Assembly (NCBI GenBank): GCA_964347035.1
Contig: CAYFXE010000030.1
Coordinates: forward strand, 1 to 36,761
Direction of reading: 5' to 3'
Length of the DNA: 36,761 nt
Source of the DNA: CAYFXE01 sp964347035
GTDB taxonomy: Bacteria; Acidobacteriota; Aminicenantia; Aminicenantales; Aminicenantaceae
In this document: positions 7,801 through 16,195 of the stretch, in pieces
Layout of the letters: each line of letters begins with the position of its first letter
Position numbering within the stretch: the stretch's first letter is position 1
Program-made: the position numbers and the translations under genes
The notes under the pieces: model-generated
The model's database searches: none
What the model was told of the DNA's origin: nothing
The model's input: only the letters and a program-made list of their open reading frames with translations

Positions 7801-7830
7801 ATTATATTCAAGACAGAACGACTTTGTCAA
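7801..7830 (-). promoter_or_regulatory. Consensus sigma-70 promoter for the MBL-fold gene
   Basis: Read on the minus strand, TTGACA (7830-7825) and TATAAT (7806-7801) are separated by 18 nt. Both boxes are perfect. Transcription would start near 7794 and enter the MBL gene at 7746. Confidence 0.7.
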
Positions 7831-7834
7831 AAAC

Positions 7835-7848
7835 AGGAACAGGTTCCT
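7835..7848. promoter_or_regulatory. Palindromic operator candidate between divergent promoters
   Basis: AGGAACAGGTTCCT has perfect 6-bp arms around AG. It sits 4 bp upstream of the minus-strand -35 box and 28 bp upstream of the plus-strand -35 box, so one bound regulator could affect both divergent genes. No cognate regulator gene is adjacent. Confidence 0.35.
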
Positions 7849-7876
7849 TAATCTTGAGAAAAAAGGGAATGACAGG

Positions 7877-7906
7877 TTGATTTTGCCTTTCGGTTTTTCC
7901 TATGAT
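7877..7906 (+). promoter_or_regulatory. Sigma-70-like promoter for the DUF3160 gene
   Basis: TTGATT (7877-7882), 18-nt spacer, TATGAT (7901-7906). It would give a leader of about 75 nt before the ATG at 7990. Confidence 0.45.
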
Positions 7907-7989
7907 ATAAATTTTTTGCTTGTTAGGATGTCATAGAGATGAGATGCCTAATATTAAAAATCTGGGAGAATATTCGTGAGGAGTTTAAA

Positions 7990-10119
7990 ATGAAAAAAAT
8001 TCAGATACTTCTCATCGGGGCTTTCGTCCTCGGTTTTGGATTGACAGGAATGGCTGGTTCAGTGTCACAAAAACAAATGCCATTCACCTTTAACGGGCTG
8101 AGCGGCCTGGAGGAAGTCCACCTCTCCTCAGAGGCTATGAAATTTTTAAGACAGAATGGCTTCGTCGTTACCTGGGGAGGTGAGGACGAGATGTATGATG
8201 TCTATGCCGAATGTAAGAAGAGAAACCAACCCATCTTCGTGACGACAGACGCTGTTTTGCACACGTGCCATATCTTCTTCGATTATTTATTGAGAATCCT
8301 CGAGATCGAAAGACTTTTCGGCTACGCGGAAGAACTCACCGAGAGGATGATCGACCTCTCTCGCATGCAGTACGAAGAGGCTAAAGACGAAGATGTGAAG
8401 GAGGCAGCGCGGTTAAATATCGGGTTTTTCGCAGTGGCCAAAAAAATATTCTTTCCTGAGTATAAACCAGGTTATGAATTGGAAAGCGCCATTAAAAAAG
8501 AGCTCAGTAATATACAAGCCCATCAGGGACTGCAATTCAGAGAGCTTTTAACCTATGTTGACAATCCGAGCTTTTTCGAAACGCCCTATGCCTACGAGGA
8601 TTACAGCCAATACATCCCCCGGGGGCACTATACGCGGAACGAAACCTTCAAGAAATATTTCAAGGCCATGATGTGGTACGGACGCATCGACTTTAAATTA
8701 AAGCCGAGAAAATCTGAAACCGGCCTTGACCATGGCAGGAAAATGACTCTCCAGGCCATTCTGATGACCGAAGCCCTGATGAATGATGAGAAAGCCTACA
8801 TGCTGTGGAAACAGATATACGAGCCGACCGTGTATTTTGTCGGAAAGACGGATGACCTGTTCGTCGATGATTATATGAAGCTCATCAAGGAATTGTTTCT
8901 CCTCGAAGGATCTGTCGACAAGTATAAGGAGCAGGAAAAATTAGCTCTGTTTATCGAAAAAGCGATGAAACTCCGACCACCCAAGATCCTTTCTGGGGCC
9001 GCCTTCGTCGAGGACGGCGAATTCGACGAGACGACCAAGGCCTTTCGATTCATGGGGCAGAGATTCATTCCTGACTCCTATATGTTTCAGGAACTGGTTT
9101 TCGGAGTCAAAGGCGGAAAAATGATCCTTAAATACAATGGAAGCGGTAAGCCTTTCACCATGGAACGCATTCCAGCAGTGGGACCAGCCCGGGCTTTTCC
9201 TCGTGGGCTGGATGTCCTGGCAGTCTTGGGATCCAAAAGAGCCCTGGAGATTTTAGAGGAGGAGGGGGACACTGAGTATGAATTTTACGATGACCAGCTG
9301 GTCAAACTCAAGAAAGAATTCGCCGCCTTAAGCACAGAGGAGTGGAAACAGAATCTCTACTGGAGATGGCTGCACTGTCTGCTCCCGCTCATCGGGGAGA
9401 ACGAGGATAAGAGGATTCCCCCCTTCATGCAGAACACGGCCTGGACAGACAAAGAAATCCAGGCCGCCCTGGGTTCCTGGACAGAGCTGAGACATGATAC
9501 CATTCTTTACGCTAAGCAGAGTTACACGATGGAGGTGGCCACGGCCATGCCTTACAAAGAACCCGAACTCACTTACGGTTATGTCGAGCCCTATCCTGAG
9601 GTGTACACCAGAATCAAGGAAATGATGGCGGATCTAAGAAATAACCTCTCTCGACTCGGCATATCCATCGCGGGGATCCCTGAGAAGATAGCCAGGTTTG
9701 AAGAGATTTTAGCCAGCCTGGCAACCATTTCTGAAAAAGAACTTACCGGTGTGGAGTTGACCGATATCGAATATGACCTTATCTGGAATACCGCGTTAAA
9801 CCTGGGGACATTAAAAGCATTCCCGCGGGAGATCATGAAAAAAATCACCTCTGGTACGGATGATAAAATCGATCTGATAGCTGATGTCCACACAGATGTG
9901 AACACCAAACAGGTGCTCGAGGAGGGTGTCGGAGCTCCGTTCAATATCTTTGTCATCGTCAAGGATATGAAGGGCTACAGACTCTGCCAGGGAGCTGTGT
10001 TTTCCTACTACGAATTCAAACATCCGATGGACGACCGGTTGACCGATGAAAAATGGCAGGGGATGAGAAACCGAAGGCCTTCTCAACCTGAGTGGACAAA
10101 AAGCTTTATTTCCTGGTAA
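7990..10119 (+). CDS. DUF3160 domain-containing exported protein
   Basis: 709 residues from the ATG at 7990, chosen because GTGAGGAG lies directly upstream and because the product then starts with a clear signal peptide (MKKIQILLIGAFVLGFG...MAG). An in-frame ATG at 7939 would bury this signal behind 17 residues. Most of the chain is one DUF3160 domain: the diagnostic PIFVTTDAVLHTCHIFFDYL stretch lies near residues 78-97, and the C-terminus keeps the family's YEF...DRLTDEKWQ segment. DUF3160 proteins are found at the cell surface or periplasm of anaerobes, Thermotogae and Acidobacteria-like groups; no activity has been established as far as I know. The length is normal for the family. It has its own promoter and is followed by a hairpin-repeat-rich spacer, so it is probably monocistronic. 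Confidence 0.85.
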   Translation: MKKIQILLIGAFVLGFGLTGMAGSVSQKQMPFTFNGLSGLEEVHLSSEAMKFLRQNGFVVTWGGEDEMYDVYAECKKRNQPIFVTTDAVLHTCHIFFDYLLRILEIERLFGYAEELTERMIDLSRMQYEEAKDEDVKEAARLNIGFFAVAKKIFFPEYKPGYELESAIKKELSNIQAHQGLQFRELLTYVDNPSFFETPYAYEDYSQYIPRGHYTRNETFKKYFKAMMWYGRIDFKLKPRKSETGLDHGRKMTLQAILMTEALMNDEKAYMLWKQIYEPTVYFVGKTDDLFVDDYMKLIKELFLLEGSVDKYKEQEKLALFIEKAMKLRPPKILSGAAFVEDGEFDETTKAFRFMGQRFIPDSYMFQELVFGVKGGKMILKYNGSGKPFTMERIPAVGPARAFPRGLDVLAVLGSKRALEILEEEGDTEYEFYDDQLVKLKKEFAALSTEEWKQNLYWRWLHCLLPLIGENEDKRIPPFMQNTAWTDKEIQAALGSWTELRHDTILYAKQSYTMEVATAMPYKEPELTYGYVEPYPEVYTRIKEMMADLRNNLSRLGISIAGIPEKIARFEEILASLATISEKELTGVELTDIEYDLIWNTALNLGTLKAFPREIMKKITSGTDDKIDLIADVHTDVNTKQVLEEGVGAPFNIFVIVKDMKGYRLCQGAVFSYYEFKHPMDDRLTDEKWQGMRNRRPSQPEWTKSFISW

Positions 10120-10127
10120 GTCATTTT

Positions 10128-10311
10128 CGTCATTCCTGCGGAAGCAGGAATCTAGCGATAAAAAAGATTCCATTCAGATATTTCTGGATTCCCGCTTTCG
10201 CGGGAATGACGCTGGAAGAAGCCTAGATTCCTGCTTTCGCAGGAATGACATGGGGAGGAGACTGGATTCCTGTTTTAGCTTGTGCCTGCATAAGCAGGTG
10301 CAGGAATGACG
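10128..10311. repeat. Cluster of four GTCATTCCTGC/GCAGGAATGAC hairpin repeats
   Basis: Most of the 324-bp spacer between the DUF3160 gene and the cytochrome gene is made of REP-like hairpins. Unit 1 (10128-10152) reads forward as GTCATTCCTGC...GCAGGAATC. Units 2 (10186-10211), 3 (10226-10249) and 4 (10264-10311) read in the opposite orientation as GGATTCC...GGAATGAC. Unit 2 has CCCGC/GCGGG arms where the others have CCTGC/GCAGG, so paired positions changed together and the stem was kept. Unit 4 carries a longer nested loop with CCTGC/GCAGG. Copy A of the family is at 1762. Because unit 1 faces units 2-4, large compound hairpins are possible, which could protect the upstream mRNA or stop transcription. 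Confidence 0.7.
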
Positions 10312-10348
10312 AAGGACTGATCCTCCCTATTGTTTGACTTCTGTAAAT

Positions 10349-10378
10349 TTGACTTTATTTTGATTCTTGTAATAGAAT
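10349..10378 (+). promoter_or_regulatory. Sigma-70-like promoter for the cytochrome c peroxidase gene
   Basis: TTGACT (10349-10354), 18-nt spacer, TAGAAT (10373-10378). A second TTGACT lies 15 nt upstream (10334-10339). The leader to the ATG at 10444 would be about 60 nt. Confidence 0.4.
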
Positions 10379-10443
10379 TCGTCGTCTTTTGTTATTAATG
10401 ATAATTGATTGCCTTCAGAGCGAGAATTAAAAGGGAGGTTTTA

Positions 10444-11724
10444 ATGAAGAAAACCACAGTCATACTTGGAATTATAGGGGCGGTTTTCCTGCTGCTTTTT
10501 GCAGGCTGCGGAAAGGATGAAGAACAGCCAGCCACCGAGCCTGTTGTACCTACTGCAGAAGAAACCATTGTAGAGCTGACGCCGATCGAGGAATTGGGTA
10601 AAAAGCTTATATTCGATAACCGACTTTCCTACCCCGAGGGACAATCATGCGCCCTCTGCCATGCTCCTGTTGTTGGTTGGACTGGGCCTGACAGTGAAAT
10701 AAACGCGATAGGTTCTGTCTATGAAGGTGCCGTCGAAGGGCGCTTCGGTAACCGGAGGCCACCATCGGCCGCCTACGCTGGTGATAGCCCTGTGCTCCAC
10801 AGAGACGAAGAGGGGACTTTCGTCGGAGGGATGTTTTGGGATGGTCGGGCCACCGGTGAGCTGTTAGGCGATCCGCTGGCTGAACAGGCAATGGGGCCGT
10901 TCCTCAATCCCCTCGAGATGAATAATCCGGATAAGAGAAGCGTTATCCTCAAAGTGAAAGAGTCGTCCTATACCGATCTATTCGAAGAGGTTTGGGGGGT
11001 AGGCTCTCTCGATGCCGAAGAAAATATCGACGGGACTTATGAGAAGATCGCCCGGTCCATCGCTGCTTTCGAGAGGTCTGCTGAGGTCAATCCCTTTAGC
11101 TCCAAATTTGATGATTTCTGGCGGAAAGCCACGTCATCTGGTCTCGAGGTGAGTCAGATCGATGAGTCAAACTGGAAAAATTACGCCAACTTGGGTCTCG
11201 ACGAAGAAGAACTCAAAGGGCTTATGCTCTTCAACACCAAAGGCTTATGTGCCGAATGTCATCCTATAGCTTCAGTGAACGGCAAACCGCCTTTGTTTAC
11301 GGATTTTACGTACGATAACCTTGGTGTTCCCAAGAATCCAGAACTTCCGTTTTACAGCCAGCCCGCAAAATGGAATCCCGACGGCGAGAATTGGGTGGAT
11401 AAGGGGCTCGGTGGTTACTTAGAGACAACGGAAAAATATGCCCAGTACGCGGCTGAAAACTACGGCAAACATAAGGTTCCCACGCTCCGGAATGTGGGGT
11501 TGAAACCGAGGGAGGATTTTGTCAAAGCCTATATGCATAACGGATTTTTCAAGACACTCAAGGATGTTGTCAAGTTCTACAACACCAGAGATGTGGCTGA
11601 CAGCGATTGGCCCCCTCCTGAAATCGCCGACAATGTCAACACCGAGGAATTGGGTGACTTAGTTTTATCCGAGGATGAAGAAGACGCGATAGTCAAATTT
11701 ATGGAGACTTTATCGGACAGATAA
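10444..11724 (+). CDS. Di-heme cytochrome c peroxidase family lipoprotein
   Basis: 426 residues from the ATG at 10444, which has AAGGGAGG upstream; starting at the in-frame ATG at 10405 would spoil the signal sequence. The N-terminus is a lipoprotein signal (LLLFAGC, lipid-modified Cys22), so the protein is anchored to a membrane facing the periplasm. Two c-type heme motifs are visible: CALCH (69-73) and CAECH (269-273), with the ELGKKLIFDNRLS and 'FWDGRA' segments and the KVPTLRNV motif typical of the bacterial CcpA/MauG family. Such enzymes reduce H2O2 with electrons from small cytochromes, while MauG-like members oxidise protein substrates; the two cannot be separated here. It is longer than classic CcpA (about 325-350), mostly by an acidic N-terminal linker and an insert before the second heme. 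The gene stands alone between the repeat cluster and the convergent oad operon. Confidence 0.85.
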   Translation: MKKTTVILGIIGAVFLLLFAGCGKDEEQPATEPVVPTAEETIVELTPIEELGKKLIFDNRLSYPEGQSCALCHAPVVGWTGPDSEINAIGSVYEGAVEGRFGNRRPPSAAYAGDSPVLHRDEEGTFVGGMFWDGRATGELLGDPLAEQAMGPFLNPLEMNNPDKRSVILKVKESSYTDLFEEVWGVGSLDAEENIDGTYEKIARSIAAFERSAEVNPFSSKFDDFWRKATSSGLEVSQIDESNWKNYANLGLDEEELKGLMLFNTKGLCAECHPIASVNGKPPLFTDFTYDNLGVPKNPELPFYSQPAKWNPDGENWVDKGLGGYLETTEKYAQYAAENYGKHKVPTLRNVGLKPREDFVKAYMHNGFFKTLKDVVKFYNTRDVADSDWPPPEIADNVNTEELGDLVLSEDEEDAIVKFMETLSDR

Positions 11725-11763
11725 TAATAGGAAGTCCCTTCTAGAATAATCCAGACTATTCGT

Positions 11764-12891
11764 CTACTTCAAAAGTGTCAGGAACACGCCAGCCGCAATA
11801 GCCGAACCGATAACACCAGCGACATTCGGCCCCATGGCCGGCATCAAGGGGTTGACCTTCCCCTTGGTCTGTTCGGAGACGAAATTCTGGACGACCCGAG
11901 CCGCCATCGGGACGGCCGAGACACCCGCAGCTCCGATGCAGGGATTGACCTTTTTTTCTCGGGACAGGAAAAGATTCAGGATCTTGGCGAAGACTATCCC
12001 TCCGGCTGTGCTGAATGAAAACGCGATCGCTCCCAGTAGGAGGATGTACAAGGTTCTAATATTCAGGAAATGGGCGGCATCCATTGTCGCTCCGACTGCG
12101 ATCCCGAGGAAGATCGTAACGATATCGATTAACGCCCCGCCAGCCGTCTTGCGCAGCCGCTCTGTGACACCGCATTCTCTGAGCAGGTTACCGAACATCA
12201 GCATCCCTATTAAAGGGGCACAGGTGGGAATGGCCAGAGAGGCAATGATCCCGGTCACGATCGGAAAGAGAATCACGGCGATCCGAGAGACTGGGATGGC
12301 TTGGGGCATATCTATGGCACGTTCCTTTTTGGTCGTTAACGTCCGTAAGATTGGAGGCTGGATGATCGGGACTAATGACATGTAGCTGTAGGCAGCGACA
12401 GCGATCGGTCCTAAGAGATGAGGCGCCAGCTGACTGGATAGAAAGATGGATGTCGGTCCATCCGCTCCCCCGATAATCCCTATCGACGCGGCCTCCTTGA
12501 AGTTAAAGTTCAGAACATAGGCAGCGCCCAAAGCGGCAGTGAAGATTCCCAGTTGGGCCGCGGCCCCGAGCAGGAACGTCAGAGGTCTCCCGAGAAGGGG
12601 GCGAAAGTCTGTCAAGACACCCACCCCCAAGAAAATAAGAGGAGGGAGCAGTTCGGTCTTGATTCCCTGGTTGTAGATCAAGGCGATAATCCCTTCTCCG
12701 TAGGAGCCCATTTCGGCCAGAGGGAGGTTGGCCAGGATGGTACCAAAGCCGATCGGGATCAGAAGAAGCGGTTCATACTTCTTGGCGATGGCCAGGTAGA
12801 TCAGGATTCCGCCTACAGCAAACATCACCCAGTTTCCCCAACCGAGGTTGGCGAAACCAGATTGTTCCAGGAGTTTGATTACTGTCTCCAT
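11764..12891 (-). CDS. oadB: Na+-translocating decarboxylase beta subunit
   Basis: This 375-residue integral membrane protein is the carboxybiotin decarboxylase of Na+-pumping oxaloacetate/methylmalonyl-CoA/glutaconyl-CoA decarboxylases. It releases CO2 from carboxybiotin and uses the energy to move Na+ out of the cell. The sequence is almost all hydrophobic helices and keeps the GGADGPTSIF motif (about 141-150) with the Asp144 needed for Na+ and proton transfer, plus the second GNLLRECGV and AAGVSAVPMAARVVQ regions. Length is normal for OadB/MmdB/GcdB. It is the last gene of the oadG-oadA-oadB operon, 11 nt after oadA. Which acid the complex decarboxylates is set by the alpha subunit, which here looks like the oxaloacetate/pyruvate-carboxylase type. 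Confidence 0.93.
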   Translation of the reverse strand: METVIKLLEQSGFANLGWGNWVMFAVGGILIYLAIAKKYEPLLLIPIGFGTILANLPLAEMGSYGEGIIALIYNQGIKTELLPPLIFLGVGVLTDFRPLLGRPLTFLLGAAAQLGIFTAALGAAYVLNFNFKEAASIGIIGGADGPTSIFLSSQLAPHLLGPIAVAAYSYMSLVPIIQPPILRTLTTKKERAIDMPQAIPVSRIAVILFPIVTGIIASLAIPTCAPLIGMLMFGNLLRECGVTERLRKTAGGALIDIVTIFLGIAVGATMDAAHFLNIRTLYILLLGAIAFSFSTAGGIVFAKILNLFLSREKKVNPCIGAAGVSAVPMAARVVQNFVSEQTKGKVNPLMPAMGPNVAGVIGSAIAAGVFLTLLK

Positions 12892-12902
12892 CAGGGCAAC
12901 CT

Positions 12903-14759
12903 TCAGGTTATCGTTAGAATCGGCTTGGTCGAGTCGATTTCATCACCAAGCTCGACATGGATGGCCGAGACTGTCCCCTCACAGGGAGCCACGATATCGT
13001 GCTGGGCTTTCATGGCTTCCACTTTGGCCACGACCTGCCCCTTTTTGACTTTATCCCCCACCTTGACCAGGATTTCGCTGACCTCGACCGACCCGGCAAA
13101 AGTCGAAAGGACCGGTGTCCCGGTTGTTGAAGGGGCTGGGACTTCATGAGGGGGAGCAGAAGGTACTGGAGCGGCCTCGGCTGCTGTGATCGGTTCGACG
13201 GTCACCGTGAAGAAGCGTGAGACACCTTCTTCCTCTACTGTACAACGGGTGGTCATCTGGCCCGTGATGGTCGGAACGGCTTGAACTGATGGGGCGGCCG
13301 GCGCCACCGCTTCCTTGTTTGGTTCTTCTTTTTTCTTCAGCGGGATATCAATTTTCGGTTTGCCCATCAGGAGGCGGATACCCTCGTTCAGCTCCATCTT
13401 CTTTCCCGGGACCATGGCTGCGACCACGAGAAAGGTGTTCTTATCTGTAACCGGAAGGTTTCTTTCTTCCAGGGCCTTTTTGGCTGGCTCGATGTTCTTG
13501 GGCGCCGCTTCCAGAGGATCACCCTCGAAGACCGGTAACTCGAGCTGTTTCGAGGCTGCCTTGACCACCTCAGGATCAGGAGGAAGGGGAGTATTCCCGA
13601 AATATCCGAGCACGGCTCTTCCGTACCCCGGGTCGATCTTTTTCCACCGGCCGTAGAGCACGTTGTTGAAGGCCTGCAGCCAGTACTGCTGACTACCAGG
13701 AGTGACGCTCGTCCAGGCCCCTCCGGCTTCCACAACCACCGGAAATTCGGCCAGGATATCGCCATATTTGTCAAGGATTCCAGCTTTAACCATCATGTGG
13801 ACGTTAGGGCCGATGGCTCCACCCGGCATCGGAAAACCCAATACCCGGGCATCAGGGGTGGTCGTGGTTATATTGAAGGCGTACTCTTGCATCAGCTCGT
13901 TGAGTATGTTTTCGATCTCATTCATTTTATTCGGGTCGATATCCAAGGTATACCCGGTGCCTTTTAAGGCGTGGGCCATCGAGCGGACATCAGGCTGGAC
14001 AGTACCGCTGGCCATGGGCCGGACCGAAAGATCGATGCCGTCAGCCCCGCCGGCAATGCCGGCCATGTAACAGGCCACAGCCGTGCTGGCCGTGTCATGG
14101 GTGTGCATCCAGAGGAGCATTTCAGGCGGCATGATTTTCTTAAGACCGACAACCGTGTCGTAGATGGTTTTAGGGGCGGTCGTCCCGCTGGCATCCTTAA
14201 GACAGATGCTGTCGATATGGAGATCGCTCTCCAGCAAGCGCTTACCGATATCGATGTAGAAATCAGCGGTGTGAACCTTATCCGAGTGAAACGGCAAACC
14301 CATCAGGGCTATACACACCTGATGATGCATGCCTGCTTTGACAATCGGTCGGCCTGTGTTGATCAGGTTCCGGACATCGTTCATGTAATCGAAGTTTCTA
14401 TCCCAGGTGGTCCCGTTCTCTTTCATCAACCGGGCCTGGAGCTCCAGGGTTTCGATGGATTGTGTCGTCAGGGTCACACCGGAGACAGAGCGGGTGAGGA
14501 TTTGAAGATCGACATCAGGCCCTACGGTCTCCCGCATGGTCTTCATATCATCGAAAGGGTCCTCACCGAGATAAAAATAAGGCGCTTGATACCGGGCACC
14601 ACCCCCGAACTCAAAATGATGAATTCCCGCTTCAGCAGAGGCTTTCATCGCCGGGAGGATATCCTGGAGACGCACTTTGCCGCCGAAGGAACTCTGGAGT
14701 CCGTCACGGAAAGGCATAAACATGACCCGTATGGTCTTAGATTTTGATGTGAATATCAT
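12903..14759 (-). CDS. oadA: Oxaloacetate decarboxylase alpha / PycB-like biotin subunit
   Basis: A 618-residue carboxyltransferase with a C-terminal biotin carrier. It transfers CO2 from oxaloacetate to biotin, giving pyruvate. Seen: an HMGL-like TIM barrel with FMPFRDGLQSS (metal Asp near residue 18), CLKDASGTTAP (the lysine that is carbamylated in the family), MHTHDTAS (metal His pair), then the PYC/OADA central domain, an Ala/Pro-rich hinge, and a biotinyl domain with EAMKAQHD (Lys584). The residue after the biotinylated Lys is Ala where Met is usual, and RDGLQS replaces the common RDAHQS. Its ATG overlaps the oadG stop by one base (TAATG), which implies translational coupling. Without a biotin carboxylase gene nearby, and with oadG and oadB beside it, decarboxylation is a better call than pyruvate carboxylase. 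Confidence 0.9.
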   Translation of the reverse strand: MIFTSKSKTIRVMFMPFRDGLQSSFGGKVRLQDILPAMKASAEAGIHHFEFGGGARYQAPYFYLGEDPFDDMKTMRETVGPDVDLQILTRSVSGVTLTTQSIETLELQARLMKENGTTWDRNFDYMNDVRNLINTGRPIVKAGMHHQVCIALMGLPFHSDKVHTADFYIDIGKRLLESDLHIDSICLKDASGTTAPKTIYDTVVGLKKIMPPEMLLWMHTHDTASTAVACYMAGIAGGADGIDLSVRPMASGTVQPDVRSMAHALKGTGYTLDIDPNKMNEIENILNELMQEYAFNITTTTPDARVLGFPMPGGAIGPNVHMMVKAGILDKYGDILAEFPVVVEAGGAWTSVTPGSQQYWLQAFNNVLYGRWKKIDPGYGRAVLGYFGNTPLPPDPEVVKAASKQLELPVFEGDPLEAAPKNIEPAKKALEERNLPVTDKNTFLVVAAMVPGKKMELNEGIRLLMGKPKIDIPLKKKEEPNKEAVAPAAPSVQAVPTITGQMTTRCTVEEEGVSRFFTVTVEPITAAEAAPVPSAPPHEVPAPSTTGTPVLSTFAGSVEVSEILVKVGDKVKKGQVVAKVEAMKAQHDIVAPCEGTVSAIHVELGDEIDSTKPILTIT

Positions 14760-14968
14760 TATTCTTCCTCCACCTTGGTGACTTTGGTTCCGGGCATAAG
14801 GGTTTGAACAGCTGCAGTCACAGCAGCGATCATGGCCGCATCAATTTTGACTTTCTTTTCAGGAAAAACGAGGATGATAATCCGCATCGAAAAGGCTAGA
14901 AGAGCGAGGATGATAAAAACCATCAAAAAAGCGACACCACAGATGAGAAGCAATTCAATGGATTGCAT
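14759..14968 (-). CDS. oadG: Decarboxylase gamma subunit (OadG family)
   Basis: A 69-residue protein with one N-terminal membrane helix (about residues 5-34, LLICGVAFLMVFIILALLAF) and a short charged cytosolic tail, the usual build of OadG-type gamma subunits, which hold the alpha and beta subunits together at the membrane. The sequence is poorly conserved across the family, so the call rests on size, topology and position: its stop overlaps the oadA start by one base, and oadB follows. It is the first gene of the operon, 59 nt downstream of the TATACT box of a consensus promoter. Confidence 0.8.
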   Translation of the reverse strand: MQSIELLLICGVAFLMVFIILALLAFSMRIIILVFPEKKVKIDAAMIAAVTAAVQTLMPGTKVTKVEEE

Positions 14969-15026
14969 CGGAAATCTCTTTCATGGAATGCAAACGGCCT
15001 TAATTTTTCCCGAAGATGATGGATGT

Positions 15027-15055
15027 AGTATAAATGGGTGGAGGAGGGCTGTCAA
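15027..15055 (-). promoter_or_regulatory. Consensus sigma-70 promoter of the oad operon
   Basis: On the minus strand TTGACA (15055-15050), 17-nt spacer, TATACT (15032-15027). The -35 box begins 7 bp after the end of the biotin ligase gene, so oadGAB can be transcribed independently of it. Confidence 0.65.
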
Positions 15056-15062
15056 GAAAGGT

Positions 15063-15998
15063 TTAGTCTTCGAGTATAAGCCTTCCCTTTGTCACGGGAT
15101 TATCGACGTTTTCTAGATAAAGCTCGAGGTTTTCTCCGATACTCTTTACCCGGCCGGAGGCGATTTCCTGTTCTTTTCCTTCAGGTTCATCGGAAAGAAC
15201 CTTGACTTTTCGTCCTATCACCAGGGAGCGGTTCCTGTAGATATCGAGCAGACGCGAATATTGGCCAGAAAGCAGCTGCTCGTAATTTTGATCGAGATAG
15301 TGGAGGAGCAACTGGAGAACCCTCTTTTGATTCATTTCTATTGGGTCTTGGATGAAGCTTCGAAGAGAGGCGACTTTAGGGACGAAGATATCGCGTTGGA
15401 CTTGAGGCGTTTTCTCGACATTCAAACCGATGCCCACAACAGCCGCTGTGACTGTCTCTTCCATACTCGAGGTGTGGACGATAAAGCCTGCCACCTTGGC
15501 TCTGTTGATCAATACATCATTAACCCACTTGATGTTGACCTGCTCGGTGAGGCCCTTGAGGGCATCTATGGATTCTACAAGAGAGACAGCGGCCAGGATG
15601 AGGAAGCCGACATGGAAATGTTCGATCTTCTGATTAGGGGCAAAGTGAATCGTTAGATGGATGTTTCCCTCAAGAGCGGCCCAGGGACGTCCCTTTTGTC
15701 CGTGGAACTCCTGCCCGGTTCCGGCCAAACAGAGGACCCTATCGGGTAATCGGTGATTCTTCTGGCAGAGTTTGACCAGGAGGTCAAACTGAGATAGAGG
15801 AGCACGATGGATGATAAAGGCCTGTGTCCAGCTCCCCACGATTTCTTGACTGGCCACAAAATGAGGACCATTCGGGTTGAGTTCTTGGATAAACGGCAGG
15901 AGACTCGGTTCGATTCCTGAGATGTCTTCACGACGCCAATCGAGGTGGTCTGTGAGGAGGCTTTCTGCATATTCCGTCTTATCCGTGTAGACAATCAT
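15063..15998 (-). CDS. birA: Biotin--protein ligase (BirA-like, no HTH)
   Basis: 311 residues from the ATG at 15998 (an in-frame GTG at 16016 adds six residues but has no ribosome binding site). The catalytic domain is recognisable: TGQEFHGQKGRPW stands for the biotin/AMP loop (usually GRGRxGRxW), followed by EGNIHLTI, IKWVNDVL (usually KWPNDV), KVAGFIVHTS and VVGIGLNV, and a C-terminal SH3-like domain (GRKVKVLS...SGRVKSIGENLELYLE). It activates biotin with ATP and attaches it to the carrier lysine. There is no DNA-binding HTH at the N-terminus, so it should not act as a repressor; about 95 residues of unfamiliar sequence occupy that place. The gene is directly upstream of oadG, whose operon encodes the biotinylated OadA, so OadA is the likely main client. 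The signature loops are more divergent than in typical BirA proteins. Confidence 0.8.
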   Translation of the reverse strand: MIVYTDKTEYAESLLTDHLDWRREDISGIEPSLLPFIQELNPNGPHFVASQEIVGSWTQAFIIHRAPLSQFDLLVKLCQKNHRLPDRVLCLAGTGQEFHGQKGRPWAALEGNIHLTIHFAPNQKIEHFHVGFLILAAVSLVESIDALKGLTEQVNIKWVNDVLINRAKVAGFIVHTSSMEETVTAAVVGIGLNVEKTPQVQRDIFVPKVASLRSFIQDPIEMNQKRVLQLLLHYLDQNYEQLLSGQYSRLLDIYRNRSLVIGRKVKVLSDEPEGKEQEIASGRVKSIGENLELYLENVDNPVTKGRLILED

Positions 15999-16195
15999 CT
16001 TTCTCTTAATGTACACGTTTGAGGTGTTGGCTTCAAGGATTTACGCGCCGCGTTTTTTCCTTTCCGGAATTGGATTTAAAACTCTTACTTTATGACAGAT
16101 TATACGAAATTGTGGCTGATATAGAAAAAACAGGTTGCTTTTTTTTCTCAAGTCCATATTTTAGGAGTTGACACGTTCAAGAAAGGAGAAGATCA

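Noticed and set aside
10128..10311. CRISPR array
   Set aside because: Units are self-complementary, differ in orientation and length, and have no regular spacers or cas genes.
12553..13149. Long plus-strand open frame opposite oadB/oadA
   Set aside because: Antisense shadow of two well-supported genes; no start signal and biased, protein-unlike composition.
13971..14747. 258-codon plus-strand open frame opposite oadA
   Set aside because: Mirror frame of a strongly conserved TIM-barrel gene; no family match by eye.
12903..14759. Pyruvate carboxylase subunit B
   Set aside because: The domain layout is the same, but the adjacent oadG and oadB and the lack of a biotin carboxylase gene favour a Na+-pumping decarboxylase.
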